This document shows positions 36,269 to 45,100 of a stretch of 48,100 bases of DNA, in pieces. The stretch is from positions 1-48,100 of the forward strand of contig DYSN01000014.1 of the NCBI GenBank assembly GCA_020718205.1. Direction: 5' to 3'. Below the pieces are notes generated by a model, which searched no databases, had not been told where the DNA came from, and saw nothing but the letters and a program-made list of their open reading frames with translations. The position numbers and the translations under genes are program-made. Numbering within the stretch: the stretch's first letter is position 1; each line of letters opens with the position of its first letter. The stretch is from Draconibacterium orientale. GTDB lineage: Bacteria; Bacteroidota; Bacteroidia; Bacteroidales; UBA12170.

Positions 36269-36292
36269 CCTTGAATTTTAAACAATACTCCA

Positions 36293-37228
36293 GTGGATTA
36301 TATCGACGAAATAGCAAAACTTAAAAAGCAAAAGAAAGCGGTAATTCTGGCCCATTATTATCAAATCCCCGAAATTCAGGAAATAGCTGATTATGTGGGT
36401 GATAGCTTAGGCTTGGCGCAAAATGCAGCCGAAACAAATGCTGAAATTATTGTATTTGCCGGGGTTCATTTTATGGCCGAAACCGCTAAAATTCTAAATC
36501 CTTATAAAATGGTGTTATTGCCGGATTTGGATGCAGGTTGCTCTTTGGCAGATAGTTGTCCGCCTCAGGATTTTAAAAAATTCCGGGAGCAATTTCCCGA
36601 CCATATTGTTCTTTCTTATATCAATTGTACTTCCGGAATCAAAGAACTCTCCGATGTAATAGTTACCAGCGGAAATGCTGTGCAAATAGTAGAATCGTTT
36701 CCCAAAGAACAGAAAATAATTTTTGCACCGGATAAAAATCTGGGGGGATATATTAACAATATTTCTGGTCGCAATATGGTTCTGTGGGATGGTACTTGTC
36801 TGGTTCACAATCAGTTGACCACCGAAGCTATCATTCAGCTTAAAACGGAGCATCCGGATGCCGAATTGCTGGCTCACCCCGAGTGCGATGGTCCGGTATT
36901 GAAACTTGCCGACATGATAGGCTCAACCACTGCCATGCTCAAATACTCTGAAAAATCGACTTCGAAAAAATTCATTGTGGCCAGCGAAACAGGTATTTTG
37001 CATCAAATGAAGAAAAACTCCCCCTATAAACAGTTTCTTGTGGTACCTAAAGACAAAACCTGCAGCTGCAACGATTGTCCCTATATGAAAATGAACACAT
37101 TAGAAAAATTATATCTTTGCTTAAAGAACGAATCGCCTCAGATTTTTCTTAATGACAACACCATAGAACGAGCTCAAAAACCCATTCACAAAATGTTGAC
37201 AATCAGTAAAAAGCTGGGTATTATTTAG
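36293..37228 (+). CDS. nadA: Quinolinate synthase
   Basis: The 311-residue enzyme condenses iminoaspartate with dihydroxyacetone phosphate to quinolinate in NAD synthesis. The start is GTG. ILAHYYQ (18-24), VGDSLGLA (35-42), DLDAGCSLADSCP (78-90; C83), YINCTSGIKELSD (109-121), WDGTCLVH (165-172; C169) and HPECDGPV follow, then CSCNDCPYM (257-265). C83, C169 and one of C257/C259/C262 should bind the 4Fe-4S cluster, as in other NadA proteins. No nadB or nadC is nearby. It heads the rightward set from the putative origin. Confidence 0.95.
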   Translation: MDYIDEIAKLKKQKKAVILAHYYQIPEIQEIADYVGDSLGLAQNAAETNAEIIVFAGVHFMAETAKILNPYKMVLLPDLDAGCSLADSCPPQDFKKFREQFPDHIVLSYINCTSGIKELSDVIVTSGNAVQIVESFPKEQKIIFAPDKNLGGYINNISGRNMVLWDGTCLVHNQLTTEAIIQLKTEHPDAELLAHPECDGPVLKLADMIGSTTAMLKYSEKSTSKKFIVASETGILHQMKKNSPYKQFLVVPKDKTCSCNDCPYMKMNTLEKLYLCLKNESPQIFLNDNTIERAQKPIHKMLTISKKLGII

Positions 37229-37260
37229 TTATTTTTTTATAATCACCAAAAAATATTGTT

Positions 37261-37625
37261 ATGGCCATCACCTATGAAATTTACCCCAAGAAAGATTTGT
37301 TGTTTGTTGTGGCAAAGGGACAAGACGATTCCATCAACGATGTTATTAATTATACCGATAGCGTTATCCAAGCTGCCTTGAAATACAATTTACGAAGTAT
37401 TCTTTGTGACGAAACTCAGTTGATTTATAAATTGGGGGTTTAGATAATTATCAAATGGCCGAATATTTTGCCAGACAAGTAGACAAGGTAGTGAGGGTGG
37501 CCAATGTAACCAATCCGAAGAATATGAAGTCGGCATCATTCTATGAAACCGCCGTCAATAACCGCGGTATTTCCATCAGGTTTTTTAAAGATATGGAACC
37601 TGCAAAAAATTGGGTGAAATTTTAA
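37261..37625 (+). pseudogene. SpoIIAA/STAS-like small protein, frameshifted
   Basis: The first frame encodes 60 residues (MAITYEIYPKKDLLFVVAKG ... QLIYKLGV) and stops at 37441-37443. The -1 frame continues at once as LDNYQMAEYFARQVDKV and runs to a stop at 37623-37625. Joined, they make a ~121-residue protein that looks like the SpoIIAA/STAS-type fold (beta strand, D-x-x-D loop, helix with AEYFARQ, C-terminal FYETAVNNRGISIRFFKD and AKNWVK). The break sits at a run of five G followed by TTT; one extra G would restore KLGGLDNYQ. It may be a sequencing error, recent mutation, phase variation or ribosomal slippage. Conservation of the second half argues that the gene is or was recently functional. 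Confidence 0.65.
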
Positions 37626-37679
37626 TATTTTAACTGCGGCCAATTTTTCTATTTTTGCATCAAAATAATCAATTTTTAT

Positions 37680-38588
37680 ATGAAAAATAAACCAACTTTA
37701 TTGATACTTGCGGCTGGAATAGGTAGTCGCTATGGCGGATTAAAACAATTGGACAAAGTGGGTCCGGGTGGCGAGGCCATTATAGATTATAGTATTTATG
37801 ATGCCATAAGAGCAGGATTTGGTAAGGTGGTTTTCGTGATAAGAAAAAGTATTGAAGCCGATTTTAGGGAGTTTATTGGCAACAAGTTGAATGGTAAAAT
37901 TCAGGTGGAATACGCTTTTCAGGAGTTAATGAAAATTCCGGCAGGCGTTACCATAAACCCCGATAGGCAAAAACCCTGGGGAACAGGTCATGCCGTTTTA
38001 ATGGCCGGCGATATTATTCACGAGAATTTTGCGGTTATCAATGCCGACGATTTCTATGGCTTCGAGGCCTACGAAACCATTGCCAACTACTTTGCCCATC
38101 TCGACGAAAATATCAACGATAACTGCATGGTGGGGTATAATCTTAAAAACACCTTGTCCGACCACGGATATGTGAGCAGAGGTCAATGTACCAGCGATGA
38201 GAACGGGTTTTTGAAAGATGTGGTGGAGCGCACTCATATTGAGAAAAAAGTGGATGGTATTTATTTTGAAGACGACAACAAACAAAGCATAAAACTCGAC
38301 GAAAACACCTTGGTTTCCATGAATTTCTGGGGTTTTACCCCGAGATTTTTCGAGCAGTTGGAAACCCGTTTTGGAAAATTTATTCAAGCCCACAAAGACG
38401 AGTTAAAAAGTGAATTCTATATTCCTTCGGTGGTAAATGAAATGATAGTGGAGGGTTTGGCGAAAACAAGAGTTTTGGAATCGGGAGCCGGTTGGTTTGG
38501 TGTTACCTATCAGGAAGACAGGCCTGTGGTGGTTGAGAGTATCAGAAACTTAATCAAAGAAGGAAAATATCCCGAAAAGCTTTGGTAG
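37680..38588 (+). CDS. Sugar-phosphate nucleotidyltransferase family protein
   Basis: The 302-residue protein starts TLLILAAGIGSRYGGLKQLDKVGPGGEAIIDYSIYDAIRAG, the GxGxRxG nucleotide-binding loop of NDP-sugar pyrophosphorylases, followed by GHAVLMAGDIIHENFAVINADDFYG, which holds the metal-binding Asp. It lacks a C-terminal hexapeptide domain. It probably activates a sugar-1-phosphate with an NTP. A TATTTTTG box at 37650-37657 lies 22 bp before the ATG. I infer that it works with the phosphotransferase at 39995, from which it is separated by an AAA ATPase gene. The exact sugar is unknown. Confidence 0.87.
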   Translation: MKNKPTLLILAAGIGSRYGGLKQLDKVGPGGEAIIDYSIYDAIRAGFGKVVFVIRKSIEADFREFIGNKLNGKIQVEYAFQELMKIPAGVTINPDRQKPWGTGHAVLMAGDIIHENFAVINADDFYGFEAYETIANYFAHLDENINDNCMVGYNLKNTLSDHGYVSRGQCTSDENGFLKDVVERTHIEKKVDGIYFEDDNKQSIKLDENTLVSMNFWGFTPRFFEQLETRFGKFIQAHKDELKSEFYIPSVVNEMIVEGLAKTRVLESGAGWFGVTYQEDRPVVVESIRNLIKEGKYPEKLW

Positions 38589-38597
38589 ATTTTAATC

Positions 38598-38625
38598 AAA
38601 TTATTTCTGTTAACAGAAATAATTT
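38598..38625. promoter_or_regulatory. 28-bp perfect palindrome upstream of the AAA ATPase
   Basis: The 28 bases are an exact palindrome, 14 bp per arm, centred between 38611 and 38612 on GTTAAC, with central 16-mer TTTCTGTTAACAGAAA. It begins 9 bp after the nucleotidyltransferase stop. No T run follows, so it is not a classical terminator. It differs from the second palindrome by one base per arm in the central 16-mer. Confidence 0.7.
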
Positions 38626-38636
38626 AGTGTGAAAAG

Positions 38637-38652
38637 TTTCGGTTAACCGAAA
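38637..38652. promoter_or_regulatory. 16-bp palindrome overlapping the ATPase promoter
   Basis: TTTCGGTTAACCGAAA is an exact palindrome centred at 38644.5, 33 bp (about three helical turns) from the centre of the first. It overlaps the candidate -33 element TTCG (38638-38641), so a protein bound here would be expected to affect transcription. Confidence 0.65.
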
Positions 38653-38667
38653 ATTTTATTAGATTTG
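38638..38667 (+). promoter_or_regulatory. Candidate promoter of the AAA ATPase
   Basis: TTCG (38638-38641), 18 bp, then TAGATTTG (38660-38667) form a -33/-7 pair 19 bp before the ATG at 38687. The -33 lies inside the second palindrome. Confidence 0.5.
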
Positions 38668-38686
38668 ATATTTAATTTACAATCTA

Positions 38687-39982
38687 ATGGAAAAGACAGC
38701 TCTATTTTCAGTTTTAAATGATTGGAATTTTTGGGATAAAGATTTTCCCAATCTGATTGCTCGCATGGATTATCAGCAAATGATTGAAGAGTTTTCTGCT
38801 TCCAATGAAATTTTATTGTTAAAAGGAGTAAGAAGATCCGGGAAATCGTCTTTACTGATTAATCACATGAAACATCTTCATCAAAAAGGCATTAAAAAAG
38901 AGGAATTGCTTTATATAAATTTTGAAGATCCACGACTTCATCCAGAATTATCAACCAATCTTTTAGAACAAATACAAGAAGTTTATAAGGAATTTGTCAA
39001 TAATGAAACGAAACCATATTTATTCCTGGATGAAATTCAAAATTTACATTTATGGGAAAAGTGGGTTTTAATGCAATATGAATTGAACAAAGCTTATATA
39101 TTTATCACAGGCTCCTCGTCAAAATTATTAAGTAAAGAGTTTGGAACAGCTTTATCAGGTAGATATTTATCCATTAATGTTTATCCATTATCATTCAAAG
39201 AATACTTAAATTTTAAAAATATTGATTTACCAACAAAATCAACCTTTATTACTAACCGAATCCATTACAAAATTGCGTTCAATTCCTATATTGTTGAGGG
39301 AGGTTTTCCAATGGTCACTTTAATGACAGAAAATCTTCAAAAACAAGAAATTATGATGTATTATGACACCATTATTTTAAAAGATATAGTGGCTCGATAT
39401 AATTTAAAAAATTATGATAATGTGAAAAAAGTAGCATTGTACATGATGTCGAATATTGGTAAGCCTATAAATTTGAATAATATACGAATAGCTCTAAATC
39501 TTTCTTATGAATTGGTGGAGAAGTATTATGAATATTTGAAGGACACTTATTTATTTTTTGAAATATTTCAATTTGATTATTCTCTAAAAAAACAATTTTC
39601 TGGTAAAAAGAAGATTTATTGTATTGATAATGGCATGATGAGTAATACAGCTTTTAGAATTTCTGAAGACTATGGAAGATATATGGAAAATCTTGTTTTT
39701 GTTGAATTAATTAGAAGAAATGTGGAAATATTTTATCATCAAAAAAGCAAGGAATGTGATTTTATTTTGAAAGATCAAACACAAATTTCTGAGGCTATTC
39801 AGGTTTGCAGATCGCTTATAAATGAGACAACAAAAGAAAGAGAAATCAATGGATTATTGGAAGCTATGAAAATCTATCAATTGTCAAAAGGACTCATTTT
39901 AACCGAAGATGAAGAAGAAACCATCATTATTAAAGAAAAAACAATCACCATTTTACCTCTTTGGAAATGGCTTTTGGCGTAA
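38687..39982 (+). CDS. AAA_14/DUF4143 family ATPase
   Basis: The 431-residue protein has Walker A GVRRSGKSS (47-55), Walker B YLFLDEIQNL (111-120; D115-E116), sensor-like TGSSSKLLS (141-149), GRYLSINVYPLSFKEYL (about 158-174) and a C-terminal DUF4143 part containing YYEYLKDTYLFFEI, YCIDNGMMSN and ENLVFVELIRRN-x-EIFYHQKSKECDFIL. This family is widespread, often horizontally acquired, and without a clear reaction. The C-terminal E-x-D-F and nearby residues resemble a restriction-endonuclease-like fold seen in some relatives. The gene is more AT-rich than its neighbours and sits between two genes that probably belong together, suggesting insertion. Confidence 0.9.
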   Translation: MEKTALFSVLNDWNFWDKDFPNLIARMDYQQMIEEFSASNEILLLKGVRRSGKSSLLINHMKHLHQKGIKKEELLYINFEDPRLHPELSTNLLEQIQEVYKEFVNNETKPYLFLDEIQNLHLWEKWVLMQYELNKAYIFITGSSSKLLSKEFGTALSGRYLSINVYPLSFKEYLNFKNIDLPTKSTFITNRIHYKIAFNSYIVEGGFPMVTLMTENLQKQEIMMYYDTIILKDIVARYNLKNYDNVKKVALYMMSNIGKPINLNNIRIALNLSYELVEKYYEYLKDTYLFFEIFQFDYSLKKQFSGKKKIYCIDNGMMSNTAFRISEDYGRYMENLVFVELIRRNVEIFYHQKSKECDFILKDQTQISEAIQVCRSLINETTKEREINGLLEAMKIYQLSKGLILTEDEEETIIIKEKTITILPLWKWLLA

Positions 39983-39994
39983 ATATGTAAAATT

Positions 39995-41023
39995 ATGATA
40001 AAAAAAATATTTGGAGAATTTTTGCCAGAATACAAAATGTTCAATTCCAGGTTACTAATATCTGGCCATATTAGCGATACTTATTTGATTGAATCAGATA
40101 AAGGTTTATTTGTGCTCCAAAAACTCAACCATTATGTGTTTCCCAACATTCCGGGACTCATGCAAAACAAGGTTTTGGTAGCAGCACATCTGGCTCAGGA
40201 CAAGATGTTTCTGCATCAGGTGCTTCGTTTCTATCCCGCTAAAAATAACTTATATTATTTTTACGATGACAACGGAAATTATTGGAATCTGATGGATCAT
40301 ATTGGAAACTCGAAGGTTTTGAATAAGACTGAAAATGCTCAACAGGCTCATGAGGCGGGCAAGGCTTTCGGACATTTTATTTCCCATCTCAATCACTTCG
40401 ATGCCAATCAGTTAATCGAGGTAATCCCCGGGTTTCATAAAATGTCGTTCCGCTTTCAACAGTTTGACCAGACTTTGACACTAGCATTGCCAGAACGCCG
40501 GAAAATGGCAGATCAATGGATTGAACAGGTGTTGAGTCAACGGGAAAAAATGCACCAGTTGCAGTATTTACACGAAGCAGGAGAAATTCCGCTGAGGGTT
40601 ACCCACAACGATACCAAACTGAGCAATATTCTATTTGATGAAAACGATAGAGCATTGGCTGTAATAGATTGGGATACACTAATGCCGGGAATCGTGCATT
40701 ACGATTTTGGCGATAGCGTTCGCAGTATCTGCAGCACCGCTGTTGAAGATGAAACGGACTTAAACAAGGTTCAGTTTAATACGGAATTTTACCAGAATTA
40801 TCACAGGGGATTTTTAAGCGAGGTGGAAACCATTTTATCGGCCACCGAAAAAGAACTTCTCCCTTTGGCCGCTCAAACCATCACATTTATCATGGGTTTA
40901 AGGTTTTTAACCGATTTTCTGAACGGCGATATCTATTACAAAACTAAATATCCTGAACACAATCTGCACAGAGCTGCCAATCAGCTGACTTTGGTAAACC
41001 GAATGCAATCTGTACTGGAATAA
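39995..41023 (+). CDS. APH-family phosphotransferase (sugar 1-kinase-like)
   Basis: The 342-residue protein has the aminoglycoside phosphotransferase fold: SGHISDTYLIES (23-34) is the N-lobe loop, VTHNDTKLSNILFDE (202-216) the catalytic loop with D206 and N211, and LAVIDWDTLMPG (221-232) the metal-binding segment. Relatives include N-acetylhexosamine 1-kinase (NahK). Paired with the nucleotidyltransferase at 37680, it would make a sugar-1-phosphate and then an NDP-sugar; this is inferred from common pairing and not proven. It starts 12 bp after the AAA ATPase stop and converges with lspA with a 9-bp gap. It is unlikely to confer antibiotic resistance. Confidence 0.83.
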   Translation: MIKKIFGEFLPEYKMFNSRLLISGHISDTYLIESDKGLFVLQKLNHYVFPNIPGLMQNKVLVAAHLAQDKMFLHQVLRFYPAKNNLYYFYDDNGNYWNLMDHIGNSKVLNKTENAQQAHEAGKAFGHFISHLNHFDANQLIEVIPGFHKMSFRFQQFDQTLTLALPERRKMADQWIEQVLSQREKMHQLQYLHEAGEIPLRVTHNDTKLSNILFDENDRALAVIDWDTLMPGIVHYDFGDSVRSICSTAVEDETDLNKVQFNTEFYQNYHRGFLSEVETILSATEKELLPLAAQTITFIMGLRFLTDFLNGDIYYKTKYPEHNLHRAANQLTLVNRMQSVLE

Positions 41024-41032
41024 GAAGAAAGC

Positions 41033-41656
41033 TTATTGTTTAAAGAATTGTTTCTGAAACAAGAGGATAAGTGCTACGCCAACCGTAATTGCCGAATCGG
41101 CTAAGTTGAAAACGGGTTGGAAGAACGTAAACATCTGTCCCCCCACCAAAGGAATCCATTGAGGCCAGGTATAGGTGAACAACGGGAAGTAGAACATATC
41201 GACCACTTTACCATGTAAAAAACCGGCATAACCCCCTTCGGCAGGAAATAAAGTGGCAGTTTGGTGGAACATGCTTTCGCTGAAAATCATTCCGTAGAAT
41301 GCACTGTCGATGATATTTCCAATGGCACCAGCCATTACCAGGGCAATGCTGATAATGAGACCAGATGGCGATTTTCTTTTTACCAGATGCACCAGATAAA
41401 AACCCATGGCAATAATGGCAATAATTCTAAACAGGCTTAGTGCAAGCTTTCCAAAAGAAAAGTCTAATTCATATCCAAAAGCCATACCGGCATTTTCGGT
41501 AAAATGGATTATGAACCAATCGCCCAGAACGTGAATTTCTTCGCCCAGCATGAAGTGGGTCTTGATATAGATTTTTATAATCTGGTCGAGTACCAAAACT
41601 AAAAATATGACTAAATATGCTTTTTTCAAGGGTTCTGATTTAAAAAAAAGAAGCAT
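41033..41656 (-). CDS. lspA: Lipoprotein signal peptidase (signal peptidase II)
   Basis: The 207-residue inner-membrane aspartic protease removes signal peptides from prolipoproteins. Four membrane helices are visible. IHFTENAGMAFG (50-61), GNIIDSAFYG (113-122), VVDMFYFPLF (151-160; D153) and FNLADSAITVG (183-193; D187) are the family blocks, and D153 and D187 should be the catalytic pair. The protein is longer than E. coli LspA because of an insert (about 123-148) between blocks, which I recall as common in Bacteroidota. It follows dksA and ileS on the same strand. Confidence 0.94.
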   Translation of the reverse strand: MLLFFKSEPLKKAYLVIFLVLVLDQIIKIYIKTHFMLGEEIHVLGDWFIIHFTENAGMAFGYELDFSFGKLALSLFRIIAIIAMGFYLVHLVKRKSPSGLIISIALVMAGAIGNIIDSAFYGMIFSESMFHQTATLFPAEGGYAGFLHGKVVDMFYFPLFTYTWPQWIPLVGGQMFTFFQPVFNLADSAITVGVALILLFQKQFFKQ

Positions 41657-41696
41657 CTCTTACAAAATGCTTCAATATTTTGATATAAAGATATAA

Positions 41697-42089
41697 TTAT
41701 ACTTTAGGCCTGTTTAGCTTGGCATCGATACTCAAAGTGGCATGGGGAACGCTTTTCAGACGTTCTTTCGATATTAGTTTACCAGTTTCGCGGCAAATGC
41801 CATAGGTTTTATTTTCGATGCGAATCAGAGCCATTTCGAGGTTTTGAATAAACTTCTCCTGACGACCGGCCAATTTGCTGTTTTCTTCTTTGGTAAGAAC
41901 AGCATTGCCTTCCTCCAGCACTTTGAAGGTGGGGGAGGTATCGTTGGTACCGTGATCGTTATTATTAATGTAGGCTTCGGTAAGCATCTTCAGATCAATC
42001 CTTGCTTTGTCTAATTTTTTAAGGATTATCTCTTTGAATTCTTGCAATTCGCTATCGGAATAGCGTGTTTTTTTGGTTTCTGTTTCCAT
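41697..42089 (-). CDS. TraR/DksA family protein lacking most zinc-finger cysteines
   Basis: The 130-residue protein has a basic/acidic coiled coil (about 10-90) followed by TYGICRETGKLISKERLKSVPHATLSI (95-121), the DksA C-terminal zinc-finger position. Only one cysteine (C99) remains of the usual four, so the site cannot bind zinc in the classical way. Bacteroidota homologues often show this loss. DksA-type proteins bind RNA polymerase's secondary channel; whether this one responds to ppGpp is unknown. It lies 11 bp after ileS and before lspA. Confidence 0.88.
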   Translation of the reverse strand: METETKKTRYSDSELQEFKEIILKKLDKARIDLKMLTEAYINNNDHGTNDTSPTFKVLEEGNAVLTKEENSKLAGRQEKFIQNLEMALIRIENKTYGICRETGKLISKERLKSVPHATLSIDAKLNRPKV

Positions 42090-42100
42090 AACACTACATT

Positions 42101-45100
42101 TTAATACTGTGATTTTTGCTGAGGTTTTTCAATTTTTATTACAACTGTCAAATCATCTGATAATTCAACCGATTCGGCACCTTGTAATTCTGTATCAACC
42201 AGCTTAAGGCTTTGTGCCAAAGTCTCTGAGCAAATATAGGAATAATTATTATTGATAGCTTCCTCTGTTGATTCTTGTTTTAATATTTCGATTTCGATTT
42301 GATCGGTAACTTCCAATCCCTTGTCTTTGCGGATGCTTTGAATTTTATTGACAATATCGCGGGCAATTCCTTCCAGACGAAGCTCTTCGGTTATTGTGAT
42401 ATCGAGGGCAATGGTGAGGGGTCCCTGAGAAGCTATTAACCAGCCTGGAATATCGTTGGTAAATATTTCCACATCATCGAGGTCAATCATCAATTCTTCG
42501 TTGTTTATCAAGAGTTTATAGCTGGCATTTTTCTCCAGACTCTTAATATCGGCCGAGGTAAAGTTGGTGATGGCTTCGGCAATAGGTTTCATGAGTTTGC
42601 TGTAGCGGGGCCCTAAAGTTTTGAAGTTTGGCTTTATTTTTTTCACCAGCATACCGCTGTCTTCTGTCATGAACTCCAGTGTTTTCACGTTGACTTCTGA
42701 AAGAATCAGGTCGGTAATTTTATCAATCTGCGATTTAAACTTCTCGTCGAGGATTGGAATCATCACCTTGTTGAGTGGCTGACGAACCCTGATTTTGTTC
42801 TTTTTGCGCAGTGATAAAACCATACTCGAGTAAAGCTGAGCCATTTCCATTCGTTCTTCGAGGTCTTTGTCTATTTTCGACTCGTCGGCTTGGGGCATGG
42901 TGCAGAGATGTATGCTTTCTTCGGTTCTCTTTCCGCTTACTTTATTCAAATCGTTGAACAGACGTTCAGAGTAAAATGGAGCGATGGGAGCACTGAGAAT
43001 GGCCACAGTTTCCAGACAGTTGTAAAGGGTTTGATAGGCCGAAATTTTATCTTCGCTGTAGTCGCCTTTCCAAAATCTGCGGCGGCTTAAACGCACATAC
43101 CAGTTGCTCAAATGCTCGTCGACAAAGAGAGCTATGGCACGTCCGGCGCGGGTGGGTTCGTATTTGGCATAGGCTTCATCCACTTCATTTATGAGGGTAT
43201 GCAATTCGCTGAGAATCCAGCGGTCGAGCTCAGGACGTTGCTGAAATTCTATGTCTTTTTCCGCATAGCTAAACCCATCGATATTGGCATAGAGAGAAAA
43301 GAAGGCATAGGTATTGTAGAGTGTTCCGAAGAACTTTCTACGCACCTCGTCGATGCCCGAAACGTCGAATTTAAGATTATCCCAGGGCTGCGAATTTGTT
43401 ATCATGTACCAGCGTGTAGCATCGGGGCCAAACTGGGCAAGGGTTTCGAATGGATCGGTGGCATTTCCGAGTCTTTTAGACATTTTGTTGCCGTTTTTAT
43501 CGAGAACTAATCCGTTGGAAACTACTGTTTTAAAAGCGACTTTATCGAAAAGCATGGTGGCAATGGCATGGAGGGTAAAGAACCAGCCACGGGTTTGGTC
43601 GACACCTTCGGCAATAAAGTCGGCGGGGAAATTTTCCTCAAAAAGCTCTTTATTTTCGAAGGGATAGTGAAGCTGAGCATAGGGCATAGCACCTGAATCG
43701 AACCACACATCGATGAGATCGGACTCGCGGAACATTTTTTGTCCTGTGGCCGAAACCAAAACTATCTGGTCGACATAGGGGCGATGGAAATCGAAGGTAA
43801 GATAGTTTTCGGCACTCATATCACCGGGCTTGAAATTGCCCAGCGGATTCTCCTGCATGAACCCGGCTTCAACTGATTTTTCTATCTCGCTGCGTAGTTG
43901 TTCGGCACTGCCGATTATGATTTGCTCGGTACGGTCTTCGCTGGTCCAGATGGGCAAAGGAATTCCCCAGAAACGGGAGCGCGACAGATTCCAGTCAACC
44001 AGGTTTTCGAGCCAGTTGCCAAAGCGGCCTTCGCCGGTGGCTTTTGGTTTCCAGTTGATGGTTTTATTGAGTTCTATCATTCTGTCTTTCAGGCTGGTAG
44101 TTTTAATAAACCAGCTATCGAGGGGATAATAGAGAATGGGTTTATCGGTTCTCCAGCAGTGGGGATAGGAGTGAACATGTTTTTCGGATTTGAAGGCGCG
44201 GTTTTCCTTTTTCAGTTTCACCACAATGTCCAAATCCACCGATTCGTTTCGCATGGGGTCGGCATCGGCATAGTATTCGCTTTTGACAAAACGGCCGGCA
44301 AACTCGCCCATTTCGGCGGTAAATCTTCCGGTGCTATCCACCAGAGTGAGGGCTCCAATTCCATTTTGGCGAGCCACTTTAAAGTCGTCGGCACCAAAAC
44401 TGGGGGCAATGTGAACAATACCTGTACCATCTTCGGTGGTAACGAAATCGCCAATGATTACACGGAAAGCATCGCCCTCGGTAGGTTGTGCATAGGGGAG
44501 GAGCTGCTCGTATCGCATTCCTTCCAGGTCGGCTCCGGTGAACTCGTCGACCACTTCGAAGGGAATTGCTTTTTGGCCGGCCTCGTAGTCTTCCAATTTG
44601 AGTTCAGCACTTTTCTCTGGAAAGAAATGACCCATTAAGGCTTTGGCCAGGATAACGGTCACTTTTTCGGAAGTATAGGGGTTGTAGGTTTTTACCTTAA
44701 CATATTCTATTTTTTTACCCACTGCCAATGCCGTATTCGATGGTAAGGTCCAGGGGGTTGTGGTCCAGGCCATAAAGAAAAGGTCGCCCCAGATATTGGA
44801 GAATAGTTTTTCCGATACCAGATTTCTTATGACTTTGAACTGAGCCGTGAGGGTAATGTCTTTTACATCGCGGTAGCATCCCGGTTGATTGAGCTCGTGG
44901 GTGCTTAGTCCGGTTCCTGCGGCAGGGGAGAAGGGCTGAATGGTAAAGCCTTTATAGAGCAAACCTTTTTCGTAAAGTTTTGATAATAAATACCATACCG
45001 ATTCAATATATTTATTGTCGAAGGTAATATAAGGATCGTCGAGATTTACCCAATAGCCCATTTTTACGGTGAGGTCATCCCAAAGGTCTTTGTATTTCAT

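Larger units (their letters stand above)
35631..36292. other. Candidate replication origin (oriC-like intergenic region)
   Basis: This 662-bp gap is strongly AT-rich and lies between divergent gene sets. It contains a perfect DnaA box TTATCCACA (36008-36016), looser box-like sequences TTATGAACA (36023-36031) and TGTGAACAA (36146-36154), an inverted repeat ATGAACA-CCC-TGTTCAT (36025-36041) with a further TGTTCAT copy at 35861-35867, a repeated AAACAATTG (35808-35816, 35903-35911), and an almost pure A/T stretch near 36171-36212 that could unwind. Two parS-like sites lie 5-7 kb to the left beside mnmG. Only one box is perfect, so the call is tentative; a complex regulatory region is the alternative. 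Confidence 0.42.

Noticed and set aside
38598-38625. The 28-bp palindrome as an intrinsic terminator
   Set aside because: The stem is AT-rich with almost no loop and is not followed by a T run; a regulatory role fits better.
39995-41023. Aminoglycoside resistance gene
   Set aside because: The fold is shared, but the pairing with a sugar nucleotidyltransferase and the NahK-like sequence point to sugar metabolism.
43898-44638. A 246-residue frame on the plus strand
   Set aside because: It is antisense to the conserved ileS coding sequence and has no recognisable domain.
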